In this document: piece after piece, positions 1-10,031 of the stretch
Layout: every line of letters starts with the position of its first letter
Position numbering within the stretch: position 1 is the first letter of the stretch
From: Hyalella azteca
Lineage: Eukaryota > Arthropoda > Malacostraca > Amphipoda > Hyalellidae
Length of the DNA: 64,000 nucleotides
Reading direction: 5' to 3'
Assembly: GCF_000764305.2 (NCBI RefSeq)
Contig: NW_025944107.1
Span: forward strand, 248,001-312,000
The notes under the pieces: generated by a model
Database searches by the model: none
What the model was told of the DNA's origin: nothing
The model's input: the letters and a program-made list of their open reading frames with translations, nothing else
Position numbers and translations under genes: made by a program

Positions 1-904
1 TGTTATTTCCGAACCTTTTAACCTTCTAATCATTAATCTGATATTCTAAAATTCACTTTCACGACGCATTAAAATGCCTCGATACGAGGTATTTCAAAAT
101 TGAATGCCTCGACGTCGATAAAATGCCTCACAGTTAATTTCCTTGCTATAACTCGAGTAAATTAGTGCCCTCGCCTTTTTATTTCTACAGATGCCGTTAA
201 AGCAAGCTCGCTGTACTATTAAAGCTATCAAGCATCAGAACATATTTATTTTGATTGATTTTTTGACTCCAGCAATCGCATGTTTTTTCCCTTCCCTAAT
301 ACAAGAACAATTTCGTTGATGTTCTTAACAATTTTTACTTTAGTAGAATTCCACCCTGAAGAAAAGTGTAAAATTGCAATTACTCCGCAGGCGATTAAAC
401 ATGCTATTTTTCTCGTTCGTATGCTTTTAAATTAATATTTTCTTTGGTATTAAACCTTGTACAAACCGCATTAATGAATTGGCTTTAAAAACACCCAAAC
501 AGTCTCGCTCTTATGCCTTTAAATATATGTATTTTTTCTTTGGTACCAAGCCTTGTACAAGCCACAATAATGAATTGGCTTTACAAACAACCAAACAGTT
601 TCGTTCGTGGATGCTGGTAAATGTATATTTTCTTTAGTATCCCACACTGACTGCAAAACTTCAAAACTAAAATGGCTTTTCAGGCACCCAAACAGTTCGT
701 TCGTATGCTTTTAAATGTATTTTTTCTTTTGCACCAAGCCTTGTACAAGCCACAATAATGAATTGACTTTCCAAACACCCAAAAAGTTACGTTCTTATGC
801 TTTTAAGTGCATTTTTTCTTTGGTGTTCCACCCTGGGAAAAGCAAATTAAGTGTTTTTACTAGGTTTAAATTGAATAATGTTGAATAAGAATATGGGTTC
901 ACAG
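1..904. repeat. Intron 5' of visible exon 1, with a tandem array of about 100-118 bp
   Basis: AT-rich presumed intronic DNA. Between about 411 and 836 a unit recurs four times, recognisable by TTCGTTCGTATGCTTTTAAA, a T-rich stretch with TTTTCTTTGGT, CCAAGCCTTGTACAAGCC and a segment ending ACACCCAAACAGT. The copies are 75-90% alike by eye. No coding sequence was seen. Confidence 0.6.
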
Positions 905-1041
905 GCGCACAACAACCCTGCGACGAACTGGAGCGAAGACCTGTTGCGACGGCTGCGGCTGCCTAACCTCATGTCGCAGGAGGTGCCCAACAAGCCCCTC
1001 GACTACTTCACCTGCGCCTTCAAGAAGAGCAAGATCGACCG
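905..1041 (+). CDS. ANO7: Anoctamin-7-like, visible exon 1 (end of cytosolic N-terminal domain)
   Basis: Acceptor CAG at 902-904 and donor GTGAGG at 1042. The 137 nt leave two bases (cg) to be completed by the next exon. It encodes AHNNPATNWSEDLLRRLRLP followed by a segment ending YFTCAFKKSKID, which matches the anoctamin N-terminal domain just before the conserved region that precedes helix 1. GC-rich coding sequence stands out against AT-rich flanks. The exon has no start codon, so earlier exons must lie upstream of the window. A 25-30-bp repeat array begins within about 20 bases after the donor, but it does not contain the donor itself. Confidence 0.85.
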
Positions 1042-1059
1042 GTGAGGCCTGGTTTTTAG

Positions 1060-1430
1060 CCTAAAACACTGCCGAAAATGACCAAAAAACACCTCGAAAA
1101 ACTACCATAAAATAATGCTTGAAAAATGATCATAAAACACTGTTCGAAAAATGCCCATAAAACACTGTTCGAAAAATGACCTTGAAACACTTTGAAATAT
1201 GATAAAAAAACACTGCTCGAAAAATGATCATAAAACACTGCTCGAAAAATGATCATAAAACACTGTTCAAAAAATTACCATTAAACATTGTTCGAAAAAT
1301 GAACACTTCGAAAAATGACCGTAAAACACTTTGAAAAATTACCATAAAACACTGCTCGAAATATGACAGTAAAACACTTTGAAAAATGGCCACAAAACAC
1401 CGTTCGAAAAATGACCATAAAACGATCTTA
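1060..1430. repeat. Minisatellite, about 25-30-bp unit, intron 1
   Basis: About 13 imperfect copies of a unit built on AAAACACTGTTCGAAAAATG followed by ACCAT. It starts shortly after the donor of visible exon 1. The remaining intron to 2930 shows only AT-rich sequence and short TA repeats. Confidence 0.75.
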
Positions 1431-2929
1431 TGCCGGCATTCCAGTGATCGGCCGGCATGTGAAAAAATAACACCCCGTGTCGCCTTTTTTTCAAATTAAC
1501 AGTAAATACTTGTACTGCATTTGAAAAAAACTGCGAAACCGTTTATTTTTACGGGGAGGCCGGTCACTAGAACGTTGTCAGACTGTTTTTGCACATTTAT
1601 TTCTAACAGTGATATAGCTCTTCATTGACGAATGCTATTGTTGTAACGAACTCCTTATTTGTGACGAACTAATTAGTGGTGAACTCTCTATAGTAACGAA
1701 CGGTTTACAATGCTTGAACTATCATCTCTTTATATAGTGAGATATATAAAGAGATATGTTTATTATATATATATATATTTTTATCCAACAATCCAAGTTT
1801 GTTTGCAGTAGTATTTATTCTTTAAGGTGCCTGTACACAGGGATAGTACTAGCCTAATAATGTTATATATATATAACATTATTCTTTTTGAGCTGGTAAA
1901 CATGATGTAGTTAATCTGCAATAATACCCAGATTCGTAATCTACACCCCAAAAAACATATAATTAAAAAAAAAACACCCTTTTTTTTGGATGTAGTTAAT
2001 CTGCAATAATACCATATAGTGATTAAGTGGTTTCGATGCTTGCACTGTAAGCTCTTTATTAACTACTTTTCACAGAATTTTATGCTGTTATTTATGCTTT
2101 TTTTATGCTGTTATTTATAGTTTTTAAATGGGAAACTTTGATTTCGCTTTGGATCGTAATCAATACCTGTGACCAGAAGCGTTTCTTTGAAAATCTCATT
2201 TGACGGGTATAAAACTGAAGAATTTTTAGATCCCGTTTTGATAGATTTTGACGTCAGCAATATCAACTTCTGAACTTGGGACTTGCAGAGTAGTTATTTG
2301 AAGCATTGTACAATGTATAATATAGACTCAACGGATGAACAGTATAGTCAGCCTAAATATACCTCTAAAAACAACATCTGCACGCGTGTTAATAAGATAT
2401 ATACTTGTCATAGATATGAGTTTTGAGCTGGTAAACATGGCTCATACATGTTAAATCGCTGTAACTCTAATTACCACTAATTTTTATAGCGACATATAAG
2501 TAGCCCAAACTCCATCCAACTTAATAATCATTTACTTGGATACCAGGATCGTGCATTAAATCCTAATTAAGCTGTGATATATGCGGTCTGTAAGTCTATA
2601 CTACGTGAGGGCAAGATTAGATAGACAATATATCTCCTTTATCTCAGGCATCACTTTCGTATCTTCCTTATCGGGCATCACTGTCGTGCGAATCTGTCAC
2701 AGTCTCACCCATGCAGCGTAAAATAAATATGATTTCAGAGTACCCGTGCCACAAGGCTTTCATGTGATAACATTATTCTTTTCTGCCGGTAATACTGCAG
2801 TCTCCATGCCCACCTATACATTATTGCAGTGCAGCCTACTGGCCTCCACCTCATCCTAACCTCTTCCACATCCCACTTATACCTAAACTACCGTATTAAC
2901 TCTCAAATCCCACACCCTCATATATCTAC

Positions 2930-3195
2930 ACACCCCATGTCTCCCACACCAACACACCCATACCCACACCACCAACTACAGGATAACCGTGCATCCTAAC
3001 CCACACTACCACCCATACCCACACACCCCATACCCACACTCCCACCCATATACCCACACTCCCACCCTAACCCACACTACCACCCATACCCATACTACCA
3101 CCCATATACCCACACTCCCACCCATACCCACACTCTCACCCATACCCACACACCCCTACCCACAAATACCCACCATATCTACCCACTCAAATCCA
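2930..3195. repeat. C/A-rich array directly upstream of exon 2
   Basis: Irregular tandem copies of CCCACACTCCCACCCATA-like units run into the exon 2 acceptor and replace the usual T-rich tract. It is roughly complementary in composition to the G/T array after the same exon. Confidence 0.75.
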
Positions 3196-3210
3196 CATAT
3201 CCGTGCCCAG

Positions 3211-3379
3211 GTTCCTAGGTTCTGGTCACGAGGCTACGTACTTCAGCAACACGCAGCGCTCGCGCATCGTCTACGAGATCCTTTCTACGGCCGCGTTCGG
3301 CAAGCGCAAGAAGGGAGAGATCGGCGTCGACAGGCTGGTTGAAGAGGGGGTGTATTCCGCTGCGTACCCTCTGCACGAT
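3211..3379 (+). CDS. ANO7: Anoctamin-7-like, visible exon 2
   Basis: Acceptor CAG at 3208-3210; donor GTGAGG at 3380. The first base completes an Arg codon split with exon 1, then 56 codons end in phase 0. The product starts RFLGSGHEATYFSNTQRSRI and ends with VYSAAYPLHD, the conserved cytosolic block that precedes the pre-helix-1 segment in anoctamins (YPLHDG across the junction). The exon sits between two low-complexity arrays: a C/A-rich one upstream (about 2930-3190) and a G/T-rich one downstream (3380-3812) that repeats the donor hexamer about two dozen times. Exon length is not a multiple of three, so skipping it would shift the frame. Confidence 0.88.
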
Positions 3380-3812
3380 GTGAGGGCGGGAGGGGTGTGT
3401 GGTGTGAGGGGTGTGTGGTGTGAGGGGTGTGTGGTGTGAGGGGTGTTAGGTGTGAGGGGTGTGTGGTGTGAGGGGTGTGTGGTGTGAGGGGTGTGTGGTG
3501 TGAGGGGTGTTAGGTGTGAGGGGTGTTAGGTGTGAGGGGTGTTAGGTGTGAGGGGTGTTAGGTGTGAGGGGTGTGTGGAGGGTGTGTGGTGTGAGGGGTG
3601 TTAGGTGTGAGGGGTGTTAGTTGTGAGGGGTGTTAGGTGTGAGGGGTGTTAGGTGTGAGGGGTGTGTGGTGTGAGGGGTGTGTGGTGTGAGGGGTGTTAG
3701 GTGTGAGGGGTGTTAGGTGTGAGGGGTGTGTGGTGTGAGGGGTGTATGGTGTGAGGGGTGTTAGGTGTGAGGGGTGTTATTAGGTGTGAGGGGTGTTTGG
3801 TGTGAAAATGTT
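3380..3812. repeat. G/T-rich 15-16-bp minisatellite starting at the exon 2 donor
   Basis: Units alternate between GGTGTGAGGGGTGTGT and GGTGTGAGGGGTGTTA. The true donor hexamer GTGAGG at 3380 is repeated about two dozen times, each potentially a decoy 5' splice site. The G-runs could form G-quadruplexes in the RNA. Confidence 0.85.
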
Positions 3813-4690
3813 TGGCGTGAAGGTGTTTGGTGGTCTTCACAAAAAACTTCCTGAGCCACGAGAGGTACGTGGTGTGAGGGGTGCATGATTTTGGTTATGA
3901 GGAATAGATGATGAGGTGATGTAAATGATGTGTGATGTCAGGGGTGTGTAATTTTAGAGATGTGTACCCTGCATAATGTGTTGTAAGTATGTATGTATCC
4001 ATCATTTACGATGTATAGAAAAATTCTATTCTAATTTGATACCAACTTAGGAAGATTGAATCAGTAGGAAATAGTTTCACGAAGATAACGGGTTCTACGG
4101 CGCTCCTCAGATGAAACGTTTCCTGTATTGCTTTCATTTCCATCACTGTGTTTTCGTGTTCTTGCAGTTTATATTTGACTCATAAATATACAACGATATT
4201 AAATAAATATACGATGATATTATATATAAATAACGAAAATAAAAATCCGAGAATATCCACGTTTCTGGAATTGGTCCAGATCTATGGATTTTGTAAATGA
4301 GGCTGTCAACTAAAGGAATCCATAAAACCGGAAATTACGATTCCAAAATCAACGACTTTCACAATTATTTTACACAAAAGCAAAATAATTTTACACATAA
4401 AGACACAATTATTTTACACTTAAGGATGCCTAATCAAGCTGCGACCGCCATCGTAATGCTTGTCCATACGTTGGCTCAATGCACATTCAATACCCGAAGT
4501 CACCTCCCGAAGCAATGCCGATATCTGGAATTTCGGAATAGCTGCTCAGCTCCCTGAACCTTGCAGGCTTATTTTATTGGCCAGTTGTTTGGACGCCCGT
4601 CTGGCGGCGCTGATTCAGCTCTGTTGATTAATAAGGGTGTCTGGAGTCTGATGCCGGCAACGCACGGTTGCAGCACTGTCTTATTGAAAG

Positions 4691-4908
4691 GATTTGGGTG
4701 CGTGATTGCTTTCTGTTCTCAAATAACAAGGATTTGGATGCGGGATTGCTTTCTGTTCTCGCATAACAAGGATTTGGGTGTGTGGTGGCTCTCTGTTCTC
4801 GCATAACAAGGATTTGGGTGTGTGGTGGCTCTCTGTTCTCAAATAAAAAGGATTAAGGTGGGTAATTGCTTAATGTTCTCACTGAACAAAGATTTTGGTG
4901 TGTGGTTG
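4691..4908. repeat. 40-bp tandem repeat, intron 2
   Basis: Six copies at an exact 40-bp period (unit starts 4691, 4731, 4771, 4811, 4851, 4891), recognisable by GATTTGGGTG and TTCTGTTCTC. No splice site is involved. A short open frame through it is a by-product of the repeat. Confidence 0.85.
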
Positions 4909-5419
4909 CTAAACGCGATGAAGGAACGTTATAGCGAATATAGTTTGTTGGTGCAGAGAGAAAAGCCGCGATATAATATAGAGGAATGTCTTGAAATTTC
5001 GAAAACCGTGGCTGTAAGAAAAACTTCGTAGGATCGTAAATAATCGAGAAGTGGATGTAAAGACGTGAATTAATGAGAAGGAAGACCAAAAACACAGTGA
5101 ATATCTTTGTTATGAGACTCGTTCCAAGTTTCTTAAAGCCGTCTCAGTTATTCAACGTTCAACGTTTGCAAACGTGCTGAATAAAGAAACTTTTAAATTA
5201 TTGAATTTCTGAAAAACTGTAAATCTCCTTCTAATGATCTTACCGTAGCATTCATCGATGTTTTATGTTTGAATGAAGTGTAAGACTGATGAACATGTTT
5301 GATATGTATGAATGAAAAGTATGTTTGCTATGTCTGAATAATAAGTATGAAGATAGGGAATGAACATGATGAACAACCTATATAGATGAGTAGTAGCAAC
5401 TTAGCAACAAGTATGAATC

Positions 5420-5610
5420 TATAATAACATATTACTTTACTCTCCCTATCTTCCCATCAAGGGTACGTACGAACTGCCACTCAACTATGATTAACGTTAT
5501 TAAAATGACCTACAAAAACAATTTAGACCAATATTAGCAACTTATATTACTCCCGAATAACATGTTACTTTATTCCCCACTCCTCCCCCAAGGGTACGTA
5601 CGAACTTCCC
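5420..5610. repeat. Duplicated acceptor of exon 3 (131-bp spacing)
   Basis: The segment ending in AAGGGTACGTACGAACTGCC at about 5459-5478 repeats the real acceptor and exon start at 5590-5609 (AAGGGTACGTACGAACTTCC). The preceding pyrimidine tract and a TAACAT-TTACTTTA-like stretch are also shared. Confidence 0.8.
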
Positions 5611-5758
5611 CCGAATTTTGAGGACCCTCGCCTGCTGAATCCCCGCCAGGTGCTCTATCACTACTGGGCTCGGTGGGGGCGATGGTACAAGTACCAACCA
5701 CTCGACCACATACGCGAGTACTTCGGCGAGAAGATCGGCATATACTTCGCCTGGCTCG
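5593..5758 (+). CDS. ANO7: Anoctamin-7-like, visible exon 3 (entry to helix 1)
   Basis: Acceptor AAG at 5590-5592; donor GTGCGT at 5759. It begins in phase 0 with [11 protein letters not shown], completing HDG from exon 2, and ends in phase 1. It carries the near-invariant anoctamin signature [18 protein letters not shown] followed by [15 protein letters not shown], the amphipathic entry to transmembrane helix 1. A partial second copy of the acceptor and exon start lies 131 bp upstream (AG at 5460-5461), so two acceptors compete; only the downstream one opens into the conserved coding sequence. Confidence 0.92.
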
Positions 5759-5855
5759 GTGCGTGCGATGGTTAACCATTCCAGTATGTAATGGTTAGCC
5801 ATTCCTGCGTGTGACGGTTAACCATTCCTGTATGTATAATGGTAAGCCATTCCTG
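5759..5855. repeat. 23-bp array at the exon 3 donor
   Basis: Four copies of a unit like TGCGTGCGATGGTTAACCAT begin at the donor itself. They supply donor-like GTATGT and GTAAGC sites. Related fragments recur near 5960-6030. Confidence 0.7.
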
Positions 5856-6286
5856 CCGCACCCTGGCAAACGATGTTGAATCAACTTTAAAATGAACGTT
5901 TTCATTTGATTGAATTAACGTTGATTAAACGGTGTTTCAACGTCGTTTGCCTGGTGGATGAGTGGGATAGTTAGTCATTCCTGCGTTGGATAGCTAGCCA
6001 TTAGTGCGTGCAGATGGTTAGCTACTCGTGTATATAACAATCCTGTTGATAATCCTGTATTAACACTGAGATGGAGTTAATGTAACATAAAAGATTCGTT
6101 AAATATGATTGTTGTAGAGACTAGTTTGGCAGCCGTGTTCAAAGGGACTAATTTTCGTATGATTCATTACTCTACGTTCGATTAAAGTAGTGTTAAGTCT
6201 CCAACTTGATCCACGTATTCGATGATGCGCATATCATTGCTTCGTATCATTTAATTTCTTCGATCATTCTATGATGTGTACACATA

Positions 6287-6341
6287 CGGCATCGTATCAT
6301 CGGCGTGCTTGAAATTCAAGCACTCCGATGATACGATGCCG
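6287..6341. repeat. Hairpin-forming inverted repeat, intron 3
   Basis: Arms of about 27 bases (CGGCATCGTATCATCGG... and its complement) match except for one base. A third copy of the GTATCATCGG element follows at 6341-6351. It may be the remnant of a small transposon. Confidence 0.6.
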
Positions 6342-6899
6342 TATCATCGGAGTCCTTGAAATTCAAGTTTTTTGTACCATAACTTAAATCTTCTCAATAA
6401 TTCTTGTCGGTTGTCCATTGTTCATAGAGTGACATACTCATACTGGGTTGACTGAGCACGTCAATATTCATCTTTCAACCTATATTTCTCAGATATCATC
6501 AGCTGTTTAGTGATTCAACCTTTCTTTTCCGTCTTGATTTATACATCTGCTGCAGATGTCACTGCAGCAGCTATTGAGACTGACCCCGAGTGGCGAATAT
6601 CAACAACTATTGTGGTGCATCGAATTTTATTTGCTATGTTCATACACATCCTCATGTATTTTAACACTCACAGTTCTCCACTACGTCAATACATCGACAA
6701 TACATACAGTGAAAGTTGATTGTTCCTGATGATATATACACCAGTTTTGCGTAAACCCAGCAAGACTGTCTATGTCTCCTACTAAATTCAGAAAAATTAG
6801 TGAGTTTTTGTCCAAATAGGGATGCACTTTTTGGCCTTGTGGTAGCGTAGACTTTTTTCACTTAGCGGGTGTACCATCTTAACCAGGTTCCGCCACCAG

Positions 6900-7157
6900 G
6901 TTTCTACACGGGGTGGCTGTTGCCGGCAGCGGTGGTGGGGCTGTTGGTGTTCTTGTATGGTCTGTTCACTATAAACCTGAACACTCCAGCCATCGAGATC
7001 TGCGAGACGCGAGGTCGCTTCAAGATGTGTCCTCTGTGTGACGAAGAACTCGGGTGTGAACACTGGGATCTCAATGACATCTGTCCCTACGCCATGATAT
7101 CCTACCTTTTCGACCACCCCGGCACCGTCTTCTATGCAATTTTTATCTCATTCTGGG
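6900..7157 (+). CDS. ANO7: Anoctamin-7-like, visible exon 4 (helix 1 to helix 2)
   Basis: Acceptor CAG at 6897-6899; donor GTGAGA at 7158. Phase 1 in (the Gly codon is split) and phase 1 out. It encodes GFYTGWLLPAAVVGLLVFLYG (helix 1), then an extracellular Cys-rich loop (EICETRGRFKMCPLCDEELG, then CEHWDLNDICPYA) and the start of helix 2 (GTVFYAIFISFW). The first extracellular loop of anoctamins is disulfide-bonded, and five Cys are present here. Another CAG 13 nt upstream (6884-6886) would shift the frame, so the downstream acceptor is chosen. Confidence 0.93.
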
Positions 7158-8139
7158 GTGAGAAATGTTGAAAAATAAACCCGATAATAATAGTATAATG
7201 GGTCAGCTTTCATTAGGCCTGTTGGCCTCTCACCATTTCTTTAACCGCCTAGGCACCTTGCCCAATTCGACCTCCCTCAATTCGGCACCACCAATTCCAG
7301 CCGTGGCTCTTCCGGAATTGTACTCATTGTTCCTGCTGACTGTTCTTGCTGACTATTCCTGCTGACTGTTCTCACTAACTGAACAATATTCCAGAGGTTT
7401 TCTCATAGCTTTTGGGGTTTGGCACTTTACGTTCGCAACGGCGAAACCAATGATCTCTACCATTTCTCTATTACCAACACTTTGATCTCTACCATTCAAA
7501 ACTCCACTTTTAACCTACTTGAATTTTGTCGAAAATATCTGGTGCTTTTTAGGCTATTTATTTTTTGAAGTGATCTTCAACGATTATAAATTCTTCTTTA
7601 ACGGTTACCTGGATATTAGACACTAAATTCCTGCCACTAACTGATTGACTGTAGTCGTATTCTTATTGCGGCTGAGGTAGGTGTGATATGACCGTTAGTG
7701 CCAGATCGTGGATATGGATCTTTGGAAATAATTCGGCATCTGCCCCAGCGTTATACCTTAGATACCAGGTGTAGTGGTCATCAAAATACTTCGCCTGTCA
7801 CGGGTCAACTTCATTCATTGCATTATGTCTTTTCCAAACCAGGTTGATTATACAGAATATCCTAGCCGATTGTGTCAGCGTTAGTTACTTTCCCTGAATA
7901 ATTCAGTTTGTTGCGACACTTCTTTAGATCAAATGTATAATTCTTGGTGATTACGCTATGGTGATTATCTTCATCGTTGTGATTATCTTGCTGTTTCTGA
8001 CGTTTTTAAAACTATACATCATAGCTAATATTATCGTATTTCACTCCTACGTTAAGTAGCCACTCCTAACCCGTGAAAACTGAGTTACGGCAGGACACTC
8101 ATTATTTAGTTGATGCTCGCTTCCCCGCAACTATTAACT

Positions 8140-8334
8140 GCTCCCCTAATTCTAGCCGTTTCGTTTTTAAAATTGTACTCATTTTTCCCAATGACTCTTC
8201 CCCCGATTTCAGCGGTGTCGTTTCTAGAATTGTATTCATTGTTTCCAATGACGGTTCCCCCGGTTTCAGCGGTGTCGTTTCTGGAATTTTACTAATTTTT
8301 CCCAAATTCCCAATGACTGTTCCCGCCATTCCAG
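8140..8334. repeat. Acceptor-spanning tandem duplication before exon 5
   Basis: Exon-like starts at 8156, 8213 and 8270 (57-bp period) precede the real start at 8335. Each copy carries a pyrimidine tract, AG and roughly the first 20 exon bases. The copies keep an open frame (AVSFLKLY, AVSFLELY, AVSFLEFY; the exon reads AVSFLEYW) that ends in a stop at 8293-8295. A more diverged relative is near 7275-7330. Confidence 0.85.
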
Positions 8335-8555
8335 CGGTGTCGTTCCTGGAATACTGGAAGCGCAAGAGCGCCTCGCTGGCGCACCACTGGGACAGCCTGG
8401 ACTTCCAGGAGGAGGAGGAGCGCCCGAGGCCCGAGTTCGCGGCCAAGGCCCCAACGCTGCAAAAGAACCCCATCACCGGGGTCCGGGAGCCCTCCTTCCC
8501 CAAGAGCATCCGCACCAAGAGGATTGTGGCGGGCGTGGGGCTCATCTTTATCATG
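8335..8555 (+). CDS. ANO7: Anoctamin-7-like, visible exon 5 (helix 2, cytosolic loop, helix 3 start)
   Basis: Acceptor CAG at 8332-8334; donor GTAAGA at 8556. The two opening bases complete Ala, followed by 73 codons ending in phase 0. Encodes VSFLEYWKRKSASLAHHWDS (end of helix 2), an acidic cytosolic stretch with ERPRPEFAAKAPTLQKNPIT, and the start of helix 3 (VAGVGLIFIM). ANO7 proteins have a closely similar loop. Both borders are duplicated: three decoy acceptors lie upstream (exon-like starts at 8156, 8213 and 8270), and about eleven 32-bp copies of exon end plus donor lie downstream. Reading on past the true donor gives a stop after 11 codons, so it must be the first donor that is used. 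Confidence 0.93.
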
Positions 8556-8937
8556 GTAAGAGGGGCGTGGGGCACATCTTTATCATGGTAAGAGGGGCGT
8601 GGGGCTCATCTTTATCATGGTAAGAGGGGCCTGGGGCTCATCTTTATCACGGTAAGAGGGGCGTGGGGCTCACCTTTATCATGGTAAGAGGGGCGTGGGG
8701 CTCATCTTTATCATGGTAAGAGGGGCGTGGGGCTCATCTTTATCATGGTAAGAGGGGCGTGGGGCTCATCTTTATCACGGTAAGAGGGGCGTGGGGCTCA
8801 TCTTTATCATGGTAAGAGGTGGGGCTCATCTTTATCATGGTAAGAGGGGCGTGGGGCTCATCTTTATCATGGTAAGAGGGGCGTGGGGCTCAGCTTTATC
8901 ACGGTAAGAGGGGCGAAGGGTTCAGCCGATTCCCAAA
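8535..8937. repeat. 32-bp donor-spanning tandem array after exon 5
   Basis: The last 21 exon bases plus the donor and following bases (GTAAGAGGGGC, then GTGGGGCTCATCTTTATCAT and G) recur about eleven times, nearly identical, then decay by 8937. Eight or more copies retain the exact ATG|GTAAGA donor; three have ACG before it. One copy carries a 4-bp deletion. Confidence 0.95.
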
Positions 8938-9249
8938 AGATTACTGTGTCATCTCATGAGGGTTGATTGATTTTGATTTGCAGGTTGTTTATCTGGTATT
9001 TGAAGGCATTAAGTTATTTTACAAATGGAGTTTTCATTTTGGTGTCATAGTTGTTTTGTTAATCATAATATTCAATTATTGTTGATTATTTATCTCTGTT
9101 AGGCGAGTAGCACCCAAATGGATTGCTAGTGGGCTATGGAGTGGCCATTATGTTATTTATTATAAATAATTAAAACGTAACGTATCATATTCAGGCTTTG
9201 AACTTATACTGAGATAAGTAAATACGCCTTTGATTTAGGTTTTTGTTGT

Positions 9250-9378
9250 TTGTCTGCTCCCCAAATGATACTTGTTATCTTCATCGTGGTGATTATCTCC
9301 TCTGTTCACCAGATGTCACTGGTGATTATCTTCATCGTGGTTATCTTCATCGTGGTGATTATCTCCTCTGTTCACCAG
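9250..9378. repeat. Acceptor-spanning duplication before exon 6
   Basis: A 66-bp repeat including CACCAG and ATGTCACTGGTGATTATCTT; exon-like start 9313 duplicates 9379. A third, older copy (about 9258-9305) has CAA in place of CAG and so no acceptor. Confidence 0.85.
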
Positions 9379-9471
9379 ATGTCACTGGTGATTATCTTCA
9401 TCGTGGCTGTGATCATCTACCGAGTGCTCGTGTCCATTCCCTTGTTCCAGAACGAGGCACTGAGGTCACAG
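9379..9471 (+). CDS. ANO7: Anoctamin-7-like, visible exon 6 (helix 3)
   Basis: Acceptor CAG at 9376-9378; donor GTACGA at 9472. Phase 0 in and out, 31 codons: MSLVIIFIVAVIIYRVLVSI, then PLFQNEALRSQ. This is the hydrophobic body of helix 3 and the start of the following extracellular loop. An identical acceptor with the same first 28 exon bases lies 66 bp upstream (exon-like start 9313). Using it would add 22 in-frame residues without a stop. I chose the downstream start because family spacing from exon 5 into helix 3 needs no insert. Confidence 0.88.
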
Positions 9472-9599
9472 GTACGATATGTCATCCGTTATTTTTGAAT
9501 CGATCACATTTAAATTTATTATTCTTGCTTTCGCCCTTTATTGGAAATTACTATTTGCTTCTTTTCCTTTGAGGGAAATTCCCATTGACTTAACCCCAT

Positions 9600-9830
9600 T
9601 CAAGGCAACACATTTCGCTTTAAGGAAAACTATATTGCTTTAATTCTTCTAATTTCATTTTAAGGAAAACTGTATTGCTTTAATTCTTCTTATTTCCTTT
9701 TAAGGAAAACTCTAAAGCTTTAATTCCTTTAACTTTGCTTTAAGGAAAACTTTAAGGCTTCAATATTTAATTTTGCTTTAAGGAAAACTTTAAGGCTCCA
9801 ACTCTTTTAATTTCGCTTAGGGGAAAAGTA
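9600..9830. repeat. About 40-bp tandem repeat, intron 6
   Basis: Six or so copies of a TTTCGCTTTAAGGAAAACTT-like unit followed by GCTTTAATTCTT. No splice signal is included. Confidence 0.75.
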
Positions 9831-9928
9831 AATATGAGTTAATATTCTTTTTTGATACACATGTATTAGACTAAAATGTTTCATAAATTTTGTATTGAAT
9901 TGTATTTTATTATATGAATTTTTTACAG

Positions 9929-10031
9929 GCACAGGCCATCTCGTCGCTCTCAGGCGCCGTAGTGAACTTCATGATCATCATGAGCATGGGACGCGTGTAC
10001 ACCAAACTTGCGTACAGACTCACCAACTGGG
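9929..10031 (+). CDS. ANO7: Anoctamin-7-like, visible exon 7 (helix 4)
   Basis: Acceptor CAG at 9926-9928; donor GTGAGT at 10032. Phase 0 in, phase 1 out. Encodes AQAISSLSGAVVNFMIIMSM, then GRVYTKLAYRLTNW, helix 4 and its cytosolic extension. A second CAG six bases downstream (9932-9934) would simply drop Ala-Gln, a tandem in-frame acceptor pair; the choice between the two is uncertain. The exon's last 30-40 bases and its donor are repeated downstream with donors at 10073, 10113 and 10153. Confidence 0.9.

Noticed and set aside
2989..3342. Frame rich in His/Pro/Thr before exon 2
   Set aside because: It reads through the C/A array and then out of frame into the real exon.
3430..3780. TTAGG motifs suggesting an interstitial arthropod telomere repeat
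   Set aside because: TTAGG occurs only as part of the longer GGTGTTAGGTGTGAGG unit and is not tandem by itself.
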